Assembly: GCA_020847975.1 (NCBI GenBank)
Contig: JADLBD010000267.1
Coordinates: 1 to 64,000 of the forward strand
Source of the DNA: Bryobacterales bacterium
GTDB lineage: Bacteria; Acidobacteriota; Terriglobia; Bryobacterales; Bryobacteraceae
Direction of reading: 5' to 3'
Length of the DNA stretch: 64,000 nucleotides
Shown: piece after piece, positions 1 to 7,972 of the stretch
Layout: each line of letters opens with the position of its first letter
Position numbering within the stretch: the stretch's first letter is position 1
Translations under genes and position numbers: made by a program
The notes under the pieces: generated by a model
Databases searched by the model: none
Told to the model about the DNA's origin: nothing
The model's input: only the letters and a program-made list of their open reading frames with translations

Positions 1-45
1 AGTTCTCGCAAGGGAGTGGAGGTTCAAGTCCTCTCATCCGCACCA
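1..45 (+). tRNA. tRNA-Leu, 3' part only (cut by window edge)
   Basis: The window opens inside a class II tRNA. A long variable arm is followed by a T-stem/loop (GGAGG, TTCAAGT, CCTCT), the 3' acceptor strand CATCCGC, discriminator A and an encoded CCA ending at base 45. The complementary 5' acceptor strand would be GCGGATG, which is usual for bacterial tRNA-Leu. The anticodon lies outside the window, so the isoacceptor cannot be read. Its acceptor differs from the second tRNA-Leu at 1539, so the two are separate genes and not an att duplication. Confidence 0.88.
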
Positions 46-75
46 ATAAAATCAATAAGGTACAGAGATTCAGAC

Positions 76-96
76 GCCCTCTTCGCGAGGGCTTTT
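76..96 (+). terminator. Rho-independent terminator after tRNA-Leu
   Basis: A perfect 6-bp stem (GCCCTC at 76-81, GAGGGC at 87-92) closes a TTCGC loop and is followed directly by TTTT. It lies 31 bases after the tRNA CCA end and would end the tRNA transcript. From here to about 250 I see no coding signal. Confidence 0.8.
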
Positions 97-252
97 CGCT
101 TTTGATGTGCGGAGTGTGTGCGAGTTTGGCGCAGTTACAGCACACCGGGCGCACACATACCCTGGAAGTCAACTTGAGGAGGTGTTCCGAATTTGTTGAC
201 CCGCTTGTGATTTCGGCGCTTCGGGTGCAGGAGCGCATTAGAACTCGGAACT

Positions 253-388
253 TCAGAGATCGAGCCTCCGCCGCGCTTCCGCGAGAATTTTGTGCCCCAT
301 ATCGGCGTAGCCCTTGAGGCGTCGTCCGTACATGCGCGCCAGCATCAGCACATCGGCATCACAGGCCTTTACGCCCCGTTCCCTGACC
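253..388 (-). pseudogene. Unrecognised C-terminal protein fragment
   Basis: In the minus-strand frame ending with TGA at 253-255 there is an uninterrupted basic, helical tail (ending ...ILAEARRRLDL). It starts where the homology of the neighbouring primase pseudogene breaks off, in a different frame. It has no start codon or upstream domain of its own. It may be the tail of another gene joined at a deletion junction, or the frameshifted end of the same ancestral protein. I do not recognise the family. Confidence 0.35.
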
Positions 389-875
389 GCGAGCACTCAA
401 CCGAGGCAGGCACGCCAAGGGTGTTGCACGTCTCCCGAAACGCAGCCGCGTCTTTTTCCACGTCTTCTTGTCCAAGTCCACCGGCGAGGAACCAACAGGT
501 TTCATCGAGTAGGAGTGGATATACGCCGATCGTGTGTTTGCCCGCGAGGTGGTTGTGAATCGCCTCGTCGTCGAGCGGGATATTTTTCTTGGTCTCTTTG
601 TCGACGCGTTTTCGTTCCGCAGGCTTGGCGGCGTAGTAGGCCTTCTAGGCGCGCTCCGTGTTTGGCATGTATCCAGTACGGCCGTCGGGGCTTTCCCAAC
701 GCCTCGCGTACACATCCTCGCGTCCACGGAACAGAGAACGGAATAGGGCGACCTTCTCTGAAGTCTTGAGACGCGAAACTGGGAGCGGTACGTCGCTTGG
801 GCTCGGCTTGGGGACTGGGATGCACCTCGCAGCCAGATCGGGATGAGGTTCGTCGGCTCGCCTTGAGTCGCTCAT
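369..875 (-). pseudogene. TOTE conflict-system primase (AEP) domain, broken gene
   Basis: Reading from ATG 875 the peptide contains LFRSLFRGREDVYARRWE, the hallmark N-terminal block of the archaeo-eukaryotic primase domain of TOTE conflict-system proteins. The frame is stopped by TAG at 645-647 after PNTERA. Translation of the same frame past it resumes with family blocks (GVYPLLLDETCWFLAGG, then a block ending SRSGNG) before TAA at 369-371. In intact homologues SRSGNG is followed by GHVW and several hundred residues including helicase motifs, none of which are present. So the gene has a nonsense codon, lost the stretch normally lying between YMP and the YYAAKPAERKR block, and is truncated. 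The known family pairs a primase with a superfamily II helicase in mobile or defence loci. The position beside tRNA-Leu and an integrase tail fits a decayed island. Confidence 0.75.
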
Positions 876-974
876 TTCACTTTGTACTGTCCTACTTGGA
901 CCTCAAGTCGAGGAGCAGGAGATGGAGTTGTCCATCCCTGCGTATTTCGCCCCGGAAATAGACTCTTCGACTGT

Positions 975-1172
975 ATGCGCCCTGTTGACTGGAAAGAATT
1001 GCGAGACATCTGCACCATCGTTGGCTGCGAATACGATCGCACGCGGGGTGATCATTATGTGATGACGCGTCAAGGAATGGCACGCCCAGTTGTGATTCCC
1101 ATGAAAAAGGATCTCAAAGAGGACATTGTTCTCGGCATTGCTAAGACTCTCTTTGAAGAAAAAGCAAATTGA
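975..1172 (+). CDS. HicA-like mRNA interferase toxin, orphan
   Basis: The product has 65 residues beginning MRPVDWKELRDICTIVG. The layout matches the HicA / YcfA double-stranded-RNA-binding-like fold: an N-terminal helix, then RTRGDHYVM, where the Gly-x-His of the strand is the catalytic His position, then a VVIP strand and a C-terminal helix starting KKDLKEDIV. The reading frame is open upstream to 882, but homology begins at ATG 975, which sits without a clear Shine-Dalgarno. HicA genes are usually followed at once by hicB. Here bases 1173-1328 hold no HicB-like frame, so the toxin appears alone. It could be inactive, or controlled by a distant antitoxin. Confidence 0.6.
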   Translation: MRPVDWKELRDICTIVGCEYDRTRGDHYVMTRQGMARPVVIPMKKDLKEDIVLGIAKTLFEEKAN

Positions 1173-1328
1173 GGAGTACCTGAATTCAGGATATGAGTCG
1201 GCCCTGCAGTCAGTTGACCAACACGCAAAATGAGTTTCAGGTGGGTTCAAGCAACCGTGGGTAAGAGCTGAGGCCTGCCTGCCGGTCGATTGTTCCTGTG
1301 GAACGGATCGACCTGAGCGGAGTAACGC

Positions 1329-1523
1329 ATGGAACGACCGGGCGAGACAGGAGCCGACGCGTTTACTATCATGAAACTCATGGGGCACTCCAGCGTCTCG
1401 GTTTCACAGCGGTATGTACACCTGACACCCGAAGCCCTGGAGTCCGCCGTCGAGCGCATGGCGAACCTCAATTTGCAGAGACTCCCCACAGCCGGAGGAT
1501 CTCAAATTGAGTCGGTTCAATAG
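1329..1523 (+). pseudogene. Tyrosine recombinase (phage integrase), C-terminal remnant
   Basis: The frame carries GADAFTIMKLMGHSSVSVSQRY and the following helix, the C-terminal part of tyrosine recombinases: the second catalytic-site His (GHSS) and the nucleophile Tyr (QRYVH). Everything upstream, including the catalytic Arg block, is missing. An in-frame TAA lies at 1323-1325 just before the homologous region. It ends 15 bases before tRNA-Leu(UAA), the classical landing site of such integrases. I read it as the relic of the enzyme that brought in the 0.1-1.5 kb island. Confidence 0.75.
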
Positions 1524-1538
1524 GTGCTTTCAAATCGT

Positions 1539-1627
1539 GCCCGGGTGGCGAAATCGGCAGACGCAAAGGACTTAAAATCCTTTTTCCGGCAACGGGAGTG
1601 CGGGTTCAAGTCCCGCCCCGGGCACCA
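1539..1627 (+). tRNA. tRNA-Leu (anticodon UAA)
   Basis: Complete class II tRNA. The acceptor stem is GCCCGGG (1539-1545) pairing with CCCGGGC (1617-1623), followed by discriminator A and encoded CCA. The anticodon stem AAGGA/TCCTT encloses loop CTTAAAA with anticodon TAA. There is a long variable arm and a T-arm GCGGG-TTCAAGT-CCCGC. It decodes UUA and bounds the decayed island to its left. Bases 1628-1821 downstream show no convincing gene. Confidence 0.96.
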
Positions 1628-1821
1628 ATAGGGTCAACACAACCGGACGCGGCGTGAGCGAAGAAGCGCACCACATCTTTGCGCAAATCGTGCGCGGGTG
1701 GCAGTGGCGATTTCCTTCTGAACCACCACAAAAACGCCGGCGCCGCTCCATCGATGCCTCTGGAGCGCCCAACTGGGAAATGGCCATGCGTGTGCTAAGA
1801 GTCTGGCCGGAGGTGTCCGCG

Positions 1822-2307
1822 ATGACTACCTGCGTGTATGACGTCATGGGACTCTATGAACACCGGGATGACGGCGAGAAGGCGGCCCAGAAGCTTCGGG
1901 AGAGGGGCTTCAGCCCGGTGGACGTGCTGCCCATCAACGAAAAGACCCTCACCATGCTCCATGCGGGGGAGAAGAGAAGCAGGAAGAAACCACTCCTCAC
2001 GGCGCTGGCCGTTCCGGCTGGGTTTGTTCTGGGGGCGTTGTGCGCCACTCCGGCGGCTCTGATCTATGGCGTGGTCTTTGCCGGGCCGGTCGCATTTGTG
2101 TGCGGCATCATCGGGATTGTGCTCAGCATCAACTATGTCAACCCTCCGGCGAAGCCGCATCCTCATTCGGGAGAGGCGGTGATCGTCTCCACATGCTGCG
2201 ATGCGGAGGCGCGCGAGGAGATCGTTCATACCTTCCAGGAGACGCGGGCGGACGAGGTGGATGTGGTTGTGGAAGAAGAGTGCATTCCATTGCACGTGTT
2301 CGAATGA
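1822..2307 (+). CDS. Small two-helix membrane protein of unknown function
   Basis: 161 residues from ATG 1822, chosen because GGAGG lies ten bases upstream (1808-1812) and the open frame before it reads like non-coding tRNA flank. The N-terminus (YDVMGLYEHRDDGEKAAQKLRERGF) resembles the beta-alpha start of general-stress / DUF1269-like proteins, in which a ferredoxin-like half senses or binds something unknown. The centre holds two adjacent hydrophobic stretches (about residues 58-75 and 80-98) separated by a short turn, and the C-terminus is acidic (VDVVVEEE). It is probably an inner-membrane protein with soluble ends. No function can be assigned. Confidence 0.65.
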   Translation: MTTCVYDVMGLYEHRDDGEKAAQKLRERGFSPVDVLPINEKTLTMLHAGEKRSRKKPLLTALAVPAGFVLGALCATPAALIYGVVFAGPVAFVCGIIGIVLSINYVNPPAKPHPHSGEAVIVSTCCDAEAREEIVHTFQETRADEVDVVVEEECIPLHVFE

Positions 2308-2486
2308 CCGGGAAGGCGTATTCTCAGGTTGAATGAACCGGAGAAGCCTCCCCGCCACGGCTGCGGGAACGGCGCCTACGGGCTTCCCGCGCGCTCGCGG
2401 AGAAGCGGAAGCCTCAGCACGGCAACGGGAGTGACACAGGACCTTGACGCTCTGCAATCCATCGCGCGAAAGTATTACCCAACCGC

Positions 2487-4556
2487 ATGAACAAACTATT
2501 CCCCCTTCTGGCACTGTGCACGGCGCTGGGGTTGGCCCAACGCCCGCCCGCGTACCCGCTGATCACGCATGACCCTTACTTCAGCATCTGGTCCACGACC
2601 GATGAGTTGAACGGCGGCCCCACGCGTCATTGGACGGGCGCGCCGCAGGAGATCGGCTCATTGATCCGGATTGACGGCGTCACCTACCGGCTGATGGGAA
2701 GCGACCCGCCGCGGCGCCCTGCGGAACGGACCGGGCCGCTGCGGCAGGTATCGGCGCAGGTGCTGCCGACGCGCACCATCTACCGCTTCGAAGGCGCAGG
2801 GGTTGGAGTGACGTTGACCTTTCTGACGCCGGCGCTTCTCAAGGATCTGGATGTGCTTTCGCGCCCGGCCACTTATATTCGCTGGGACGTCCGGTCTACG
2901 GATGGCAAGCCGCACAAAGCAGCGCTGTATTTCGACGCCACGTCACAGCTTGTGGTGGATCAGCCCAGGCAGCCGGTGCTGTGGGGGCGGTTTCTTCTGG
3001 ACGGCAATCCCGTGCTTCGTATGGGTTCCGTGGAGCAGCCGGTGCTCCAGAAGCGCGGCGACGATCTGCGCATCGACTGGGGATATCTGTACGTCACAGC
3101 GCCGCCGGCTCCTGGAGTCTCGCAGGTTTCGGCGGAGAGAGAAGAGACGAGAGCGGCTTTTATCGCCAAGGGTAGGCTGCCTGCATCGGACGCATTGGAC
3201 CCGGAGGCGCCCTCACGGTTCCGGCTTCCGGCGCTCGCCTATGCATTCGATCTCGGCGAGGTGACTGCGGCGCCGGCAAGCCGGACGCTGATTGTCGCCT
3301 ATGACGACCTGTACTCCATCGAATACTTCCAGCGGCGGCTGCGGCCGTATTGGCGGCGCAAGGGGGCAACGGCGGAGGACATGCTGCGCGCCGCGCTGCG
3401 GGACCAGGCTTCACTCACCGAACGGTGCGCGCGATTTGACAAAGAACTGATGGCGGACCTTCGCCAAGCCGGGGGAGCGGACTATGAATTCATTGCGACG
3501 CTGGCCTACCGCCAGGCAATTGCGGCGCACAAACTGGTAGCCGATATCGACGGAACCCCTTATTTCTTTTCCAAAGAGAATTTCAGCAACGGCTGCATCG
3601 GCACCGTGGACGTCACCTATCCAAGCGCGCCCCTGTTTCTGCTGATGAATCCGGAATTGCTGAAAGGCATGATCCGGCCGATTCTGGACTATGCCAGCCT
3701 GGAGCGCTGGCGTTTCCCGTTCGCGCCACACGACCTTGGCACCTATCCGCAAGCGAACGGGCAAGTCTACGGCGGCGGAGAACGCAACGAAGACCGGCAG
3801 ATGCCGGTGGAGGAAACCGGCAACATGCTGATTCTGACCGCGGCGCTGGTGAAGGCGGAAAACAATGCCGCTTTCGCGGAGCGGTATTGGAAGCTGCTGA
3901 CCCGGTGGGCGTCATACCTCAAGGAGAAGGGCTTGGATCCGGAGAACCAGCTTTCGACGGATGACTTCGCCGGCCACCTGGCTCACAATGCGAACCTTTC
4001 CATCAAGGCAATTCTGGCGCTTGGCTCCTATGCATGGCTGTGCGAAAGGACGGGGCACGGCTCCGAGGCAGCCGAGTACCGCGGGGTGGCGCGGGATTTT
4101 GCGCGGCGATGGATAACAATGGCCGGTGACGGCGGCCACTACCGGCTCGCCTTCGACAAGCCCGGCACTTGGAGCCAGAAGTACAACCTGGTGTGGGACC
4201 GGCTGCTGGGCCTCGATTTGTTTCCACCGGAGGTGGCGCGGAAGGAAGTCGCCTTCTACCGGATGATGCAGAAGCCCTATGGCCTGCCGCTCGACAACCG
4301 CGAGCAATATACCAAGCTCGACTGGATTGTGTGGTCCGCGACGCTGGCTGAATCCGCGGCGGATTTCGAGGCCTTGGTTGCTCCCGTGGCGCGATTCCTG
4401 AACAGCACACCGGACCGTGTCCCGATGAGTGACTGGTACTGGACACACGACGCGAAAAAGCGCGGCTTTCAGGCGCGTTCCGTGGTGGGCGGAGTGTTCG
4501 TGAAGATGCTCGCCGATCCGCAGTTGTGGTCGAAGTGGCTCAAGGAAAAAGAGTAG
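2487..4556 (+). CDS. Secreted glutaminase-A-like protein (DUF4964/DUF5127/DUF4965/DUF1793)
   Basis: 689 residues with a cleavable signal peptide (MNKLFPLLALCTALGLAQ). After it comes the conserved opening PLITHDPYFSIWSTTDELNGG, diagnostic of the glutaminase GtaA / DUF4964-5127-4965-1793 architecture. Further blocks are YRQAIAAHKLVAD, FFSKENFSNGCIGTVDVTYPS and NEDRQMPVEETGNMLIL of the (alpha/alpha)6 barrel, and a C-terminal DWYWTHDAKKRGFQARSVVGG. The fungal founder was described as an extracellular glutaminase, but bacterial members sit in glycan loci and their substrate is open. No Shine-Dalgarno; a weak -10-like TATTAC lies 8 bases before ATG. Confidence 0.85.
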   Translation: MNKLFPLLALCTALGLAQRPPAYPLITHDPYFSIWSTTDELNGGPTRHWTGAPQEIGSLIRIDGVTYRLMGSDPPRRPAERTGPLRQVSAQVLPTRTIYRFEGAGVGVTLTFLTPALLKDLDVLSRPATYIRWDVRSTDGKPHKAALYFDATSQLVVDQPRQPVLWGRFLLDGNPVLRMGSVEQPVLQKRGDDLRIDWGYLYVTAPPAPGVSQVSAEREETRAAFIAKGRLPASDALDPEAPSRFRLPALAYAFDLGEVTAAPASRTLIVAYDDLYSIEYFQRRLRPYWRRKGATAEDMLRAALRDQASLTERCARFDKELMADLRQAGGADYEFIATLAYRQAIAAHKLVADIDGTPYFFSKENFSNGCIGTVDVTYPSAPLFLLMNPELLKGMIRPILDYASLERWRFPFAPHDLGTYPQANGQVYGGGERNEDRQMPVEETGNMLILTAALVKAENNAAFAERYWKLLTRWASYLKEKGLDPENQLSTDDFAGHLAHNANLSIKAILALGSYAWLCERTGHGSEAAEYRGVARDFARRWITMAGDGGHYRLAFDKPGTWSQKYNLVWDRLLGLDLFPPEVARKEVAFYRMMQKPYGLPLDNREQYTKLDWIVWSATLAESAADFEALVAPVARFLNSTPDRVPMSDWYWTHDAKKRGFQARSVVGGVFVKMLADPQLWSKWLKEKE

Positions 4557-4631
4557 GGTGGGTTGTGACTGCCTGTTCCACCAGCGGCGTGGGCTCCGCT
4601 AAATCGGCTATTCTGTGGGCGGACGAAGATT

Positions 4632-5900
4632 GTGTTGACGGGCTTCTACGAACTGTTTCCTCCGGAGGGCGGGAAGATCCTGCTGGTGCTGTTCCTGTCG
4701 TTCCTCACCGGTTTGGAACGGGAGGAACACCGGGTGGAGAAGGAGGGGTCCTTCTTTGGCGGCGTACGGACGTTTCCGCTCATCGGGCTCATCGGATACA
4801 CCGTCGCTCTTCTCTCCGCCAGCCAGGTGGTCCCCGTGTCCGTGGGCCTGGCCATTGTGGCAGCCTTCCTCCTGATGTCCTACCGGAACAAACTGGCCGC
4901 GGGCCGGCCGGGGATTACGTCGGAGATGTCCGCCCTCACCACCTACCTGGTGGGAGCGTTGGTGTATCGCGAGCAGTTGTGGATCGCCACGACGCTGACC
5001 GTTGCCAGCGTGTTGCTGCTGGAACTGAAGGCAGCGCTCGAGGGTTTGACGAAGCGCATCCCCGCGGAAGAGATTCTCACGTTCACGAAGTTTCTGCTTC
5101 TCACCGCGGTCATCTTGCCGGTGTTGCCCAATCAGGTATTCGGCCCGTTCGAGATCAACCCTTATAAGTCGTGGCTGGTGGTGGTGGCGGTCAGTTCCGT
5201 ATCCTATGCGAGCTACCTGATTCAGAAGCTGACCAGACAGCAGGGCGGCGTCATTCTGGCGTCGCTGCTGGGCGGCGCCTATTCTTCGATGGTAACCACC
5301 ATCGTGATGGCCAAACGGGCGGCGCGTGAAGAGCGCCCACACCTGTTTGCCGGGGGAATCCTCATCGCCTCCGGCGTTATGTATCTGCGCCTGGCGGCGC
5401 TAGTTGCTTTGTTTAACCGGCAACTCATAGCGAGTCTGGGAGGGTCGTTCCTGGTGCTGGCGGCGATGGGCGTACTGGGAGGCTGGATATGGACTCGCGT
5501 GCCCGATCGCAAATCGGGAGCCGTGGATAGGGAATTTGATCCGAAGAACCCTCTCGAATTAGGAGCCGCATTCCTGTTCGGCGCGCTGTTCCTGGCGATG
5601 CTCATCGCCACGCATCTTGCGGTGACTTATCTAGGGAAGGCGGGGGTGTATTTCCTTGCCGGGTTGATGGGCATGACCGACGTGACCGCGTTCATCATGG
5701 GGATAACGGAATCGGCGGGCCGCGGCACGAGCCTGGGAGTAGCCTCGACGGCCATTCTTATCGCCGCCGCAAGCAACAACGTGATGAAGGGGGTCTATGC
5801 GTTCATGCTGTGCGATCGCAAGACGGGCGTGCAGAGCATTGCGTTGCTCGCCGCGCTGGCAGTGGCGGGCCTGGCTCCGCTGCTGTGGTTAGCGCGATGA
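4632..5900 (+). CDS. MgtC/SapB family membrane protein with DUF4010
   Basis: 422 residues, mostly hydrophobic, with 11-12 predicted membrane segments. The N-terminal third carries the MgtC/SapB signature (FLSFLTGLEREEHR, then GGVRTFPLIGLIGYTVALL). The rest matches DUF4010, including PNQVFGPFEINPYKSWLVVV and GLMGMTDVTAFIMGITESA. The family is inner-membrane, of unsettled function; MgtC relatives act in magnesium and acid stress and in modulating ATP synthase. The start is GTG 4632 or TTG 4635, since no ATG is near. It converges with the fucosidase gene, leaving a single base between stop codons. Confidence 0.85.
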   Translation: MLTGFYELFPPEGGKILLVLFLSFLTGLEREEHRVEKEGSFFGGVRTFPLIGLIGYTVALLSASQVVPVSVGLAIVAAFLLMSYRNKLAAGRPGITSEMSALTTYLVGALVYREQLWIATTLTVASVLLLELKAALEGLTKRIPAEEILTFTKFLLLTAVILPVLPNQVFGPFEINPYKSWLVVVAVSSVSYASYLIQKLTRQQGGVILASLLGGAYSSMVTTIVMAKRAAREERPHLFAGGILIASGVMYLRLAALVALFNRQLIASLGGSFLVLAAMGVLGGWIWTRVPDRKSGAVDREFDPKNPLELGAAFLFGALFLAMLIATHLAVTYLGKAGVYFLAGLMGMTDVTAFIMGITESAGRGTSLGVASTAILIAAASNNVMKGVYAFMLCDRKTGVQSIALLAALAVAGLAPLLWLAR

Positions 5901-5901
5901 A

Positions 5902-7365
5902 TCAGCGGCTGACCTTCAGCACCCACGCGGGCTGCCGCATCAGGTCTTCGGGCATCTCTGGCAGTTCCACCGACACGCCGCCCTTCGCCGCCTGGAACTT
6001 CAGCGCCACTGGAGAACCGAGCAGCGTCACGGACTTCACTCCAGTGACGCTCTTTACATGAAAGCTGCGCCCTGGCCAGCGGGGCAGAATGGCATAGACG
6101 TTGTTCCCCTTGGATGTAAAGAAAGCCTCGATGCTCGCCTTGCCGGGCGCGGGTTTGGCGGCCAGTTTCGTAACGTCGTAGGAAGACTCGAATTCCTGGT
6201 TGTAATCGACCTTGGGCACCTCGCCTTCGCTCCACTGCCGTGTCTCTTTCCACGGACGCGTGCCATAGATGGCTTCGCCGTTCACTTTCAGCCAGTCGCC
6301 GATTTGAACCAGGCGCTCTTCCATGACAACGGGGATCGTGCCGTCCGCTGCCGGGCCGATGTCGAGCAGCAGGTTTCCGCCGCGGCTCACCAGGTCCACC
6401 AGCATGATCACCAGTTCGCGGCCCGTGTGGTAGTGCTCCAGCCGTTCGGCGCGGTTGTAGCCGTAGCTGAAGCCCATGCCGCGGCTCTCTTCCCAGGGAT
6501 GATCCATGCCGCTCATGCCGGGCGTGTATTCGGTGGTCCAGTAGCCGCCATGTTTGTGCCGGCAGTCCTTTCCCCAGCGGTCATTGATCACTACCTCATC
6601 CTTCACCGGCGACTCATTGAAGAGCCAGGCGAGCAGTTCCGGGCTGTGCCATTCCGAAGAAGGCAGGTCCCATTCGCCGTCGCTGAAGATGATGGAAGGC
6701 TTGTAGTGGGTGACCAGGTCTTTGAACTGCGGCGTCATGTGCTCGCGAATGTAGCGCGGTTTGTCGGAAAGCCACAGCGGGTTGAACCATTCGTAGAGCG
6801 AGTAGTAGTAGCCCATGCGCAGGCCCTTGCGGCGCACCGCTTCGCTCAGGTCGCCCAGAAGGTCGCGCCTGGGTCCTGTCTCGACCGCATTCCACGGGCG
6901 GCCCCAGGTGGCGGAGGCCTCCTTGCTCGGCCAAAGAGCAAAGCCTTCATGGTGCTTCGAGGTCAGGGCTACGTATTTCGCGCCCGAGCGCGCGAACACA
7001 TCCGCCCAATGGTCCGGATCAAACAACTCCGCGCGGAATTGTGAGGCGAAGTCCTGATACGGATAATCGGCTCCGTACATCTTTTGATGGAAGGCCCAGG
7101 TGCCGGTTTGAATGGCGTTCGCCTTGGGATCCTCTTTGCCGCCCATCATGGCATTCCAATACCATTCGGCGTATGCGAGTTTGCCGGGGATCACCGGCGC
7201 GTACGCCGGCACGGAATAGACTCCCCAGTGGATAAAAATGCCGAACTTGGCATCGGTAAACCAGGCCGGCGTGGGACGGCTGTCGATGGAGTCCCACGTG
7301 GGCTGATATTTCTGGGCCGGAAGGCTGAGCGCTGCCAGCGCAAACAGGGTGAGGAGTTGCTTCAT
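5902..7365 (-). CDS. Secreted alpha-L-fucosidase (GH29)
   Basis: 487 residues from ATG 7365, which begins a clean signal peptide (MKQLLTLFALAALSLPAQ); upstream in-frame codons do not. GH29 blocks appear in order: WFTDAKFGIFIHWGVYSVPAY, YVALTSKHHEGFALWPS, then IIFSDGEWD, where the Asp is the expected nucleophile, and RELVIMLVDLVSRGGNLLLDIGP. The enzyme hydrolyses terminal alpha-L-fucose from glycans in the periplasm or outside the cell. The length fits a catalytic barrel plus a short C-terminal sheet domain without an added carbohydrate-binding module. A second GH29 gene lies at 49692-51452, so the strain appears equipped for fucosylated polymers. Confidence 0.93.
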   Translation of the reverse strand: MKQLLTLFALAALSLPAQKYQPTWDSIDSRPTPAWFTDAKFGIFIHWGVYSVPAYAPVIPGKLAYAEWYWNAMMGGKEDPKANAIQTGTWAFHQKMYGADYPYQDFASQFRAELFDPDHWADVFARSGAKYVALTSKHHEGFALWPSKEASATWGRPWNAVETGPRRDLLGDLSEAVRRKGLRMGYYYSLYEWFNPLWLSDKPRYIREHMTPQFKDLVTHYKPSIIFSDGEWDLPSSEWHSPELLAWLFNESPVKDEVVINDRWGKDCRHKHGGYWTTEYTPGMSGMDHPWEESRGMGFSYGYNRAERLEHYHTGRELVIMLVDLVSRGGNLLLDIGPAADGTIPVVMEERLVQIGDWLKVNGEAIYGTRPWKETRQWSEGEVPKVDYNQEFESSYDVTKLAAKPAPGKASIEAFFTSKGNNVYAILPRWPGRSFHVKSVTGVKSVTLLGSPVALKFQAAKGGVSVELPEMPEDLMRQPAWVLKVSR

Positions 7366-7468
7366 GGGCATGAGATCGTTCTGAAGTTCATCATAGCCGC
7401 TAATTAATAGGCGCAAGACTTAGCGACAGGGCGTCACCGGGAGCAACTCGATCGCAGGGCCAGGGTAA

Positions 7469-7621
7469 TCACTTGCGCAGCCAGGGCTCCAACTCCTCAA
7501 TGATTACCGGCGAGAGGCATAGCTCAAAGCGCTCGTCCGTATGGAAGTCGAGAATCTGCTCCGGGGTTCCTCCGTAGTTTAGGGCCGACACATACACGTT
7601 GGTGTCCAAGACCACTCTCAT
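7469..7621 (-). pseudogene. Truncated PIN-domain (VapC-like) toxin
   Basis: A 50-residue frame starts MRVVLDTNVYVSALNYGG, the first strand of PIN ribonucleases with its metal-binding Asp. It continues through the region with the second acidic residue (VIIEELEPWL) and then ends at TGA 7469-7471. Full PIN toxins run to about 130-145 residues, so the central and C-terminal catalytic Asp residues are missing. The ATG overlaps the antitoxin stop (ATGA), the usual arrangement of a coupled toxin-antitoxin pair. It is very likely inactive. Confidence 0.72.
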
Positions 7622-7881
7622 CGCGCATCACGGTTAGCCTTTGACCGCATCCCTCTGCGCACTTCCTTCACGATTCGCGGCACTTCTTCTTCTTTGATGC
7701 CAAGAGCTGCTGCTCGTTGGCGAGCCTCGCGAATGATTTCTCGACGCCGCTGCTTTTCGTAAGTTCGCAGAGCTTCTCGCACGAGTTCGCTCATAGTGCG
7801 ATTCTCCGATTTCGCAAGCTGCTCGGCGGCCCTGGCCTGGGCATCCGGCATTGAGATTGAGATCACTCTTCTATTGCTCAT
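7618..7881 (-). CDS. Ribbon-helix-helix antitoxin of the broken PIN pair
   Basis: 87 residues from ATG 7881. The N-terminal strand (RRVISISMPDAQA) and helices (AAEQLAKSENRTMSELVREALRTYEKQ) form a typical RHH/CopG DNA-binding fold. A basic, charged tail normally wraps the toxin. An in-frame ATG at 7896 adds five residues (MDTLA) and cannot be excluded. The stop overlaps the start of the truncated PIN gene. With the toxin broken, this is probably an orphan repressor. An inverted repeat upstream is a likely binding site. Confidence 0.82.
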   Translation of the reverse strand: MSNRRVISISMPDAQARAAEQLAKSENRTMSELVREALRTYEKQRRREIIREARQRAAALGIKEEEVPRIVKEVRRGMRSKANRDAR

Positions 7882-7887
7882 AGCTAA

Positions 7888-7921
7888 AGTATCCATGTGT
7901 GAATATGTATTACTTTGTAAT
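7888..7921 (-). promoter_or_regulatory. Candidate promoter/operator of the RHH antitoxin
   Basis: An AT-rich stretch before the antitoxin carries a perfect inverted repeat ATTAC-TTT-GTAAT (7909-7921). A -10-like GATACT on the minus strand (7888-7893) lies 6 bases before ATG 7881. RHH antitoxins normally repress their own promoter through short repeats of this kind. This is inference from sequence only. Confidence 0.4.
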
Positions 7922-7972
7922 GCAAGCGTTGTAGCAAGTCCCGGCAGGTTGTCAAGCGCAGCACGGGCTTCC

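Noticed and set aside
1-1627. The two tRNA-Leu ends as attL/attR of one element
   Set aside because: The T-loops share a short motif, as all tRNAs do, but acceptor stems and variable arms differ, so there is no duplicated attachment core.
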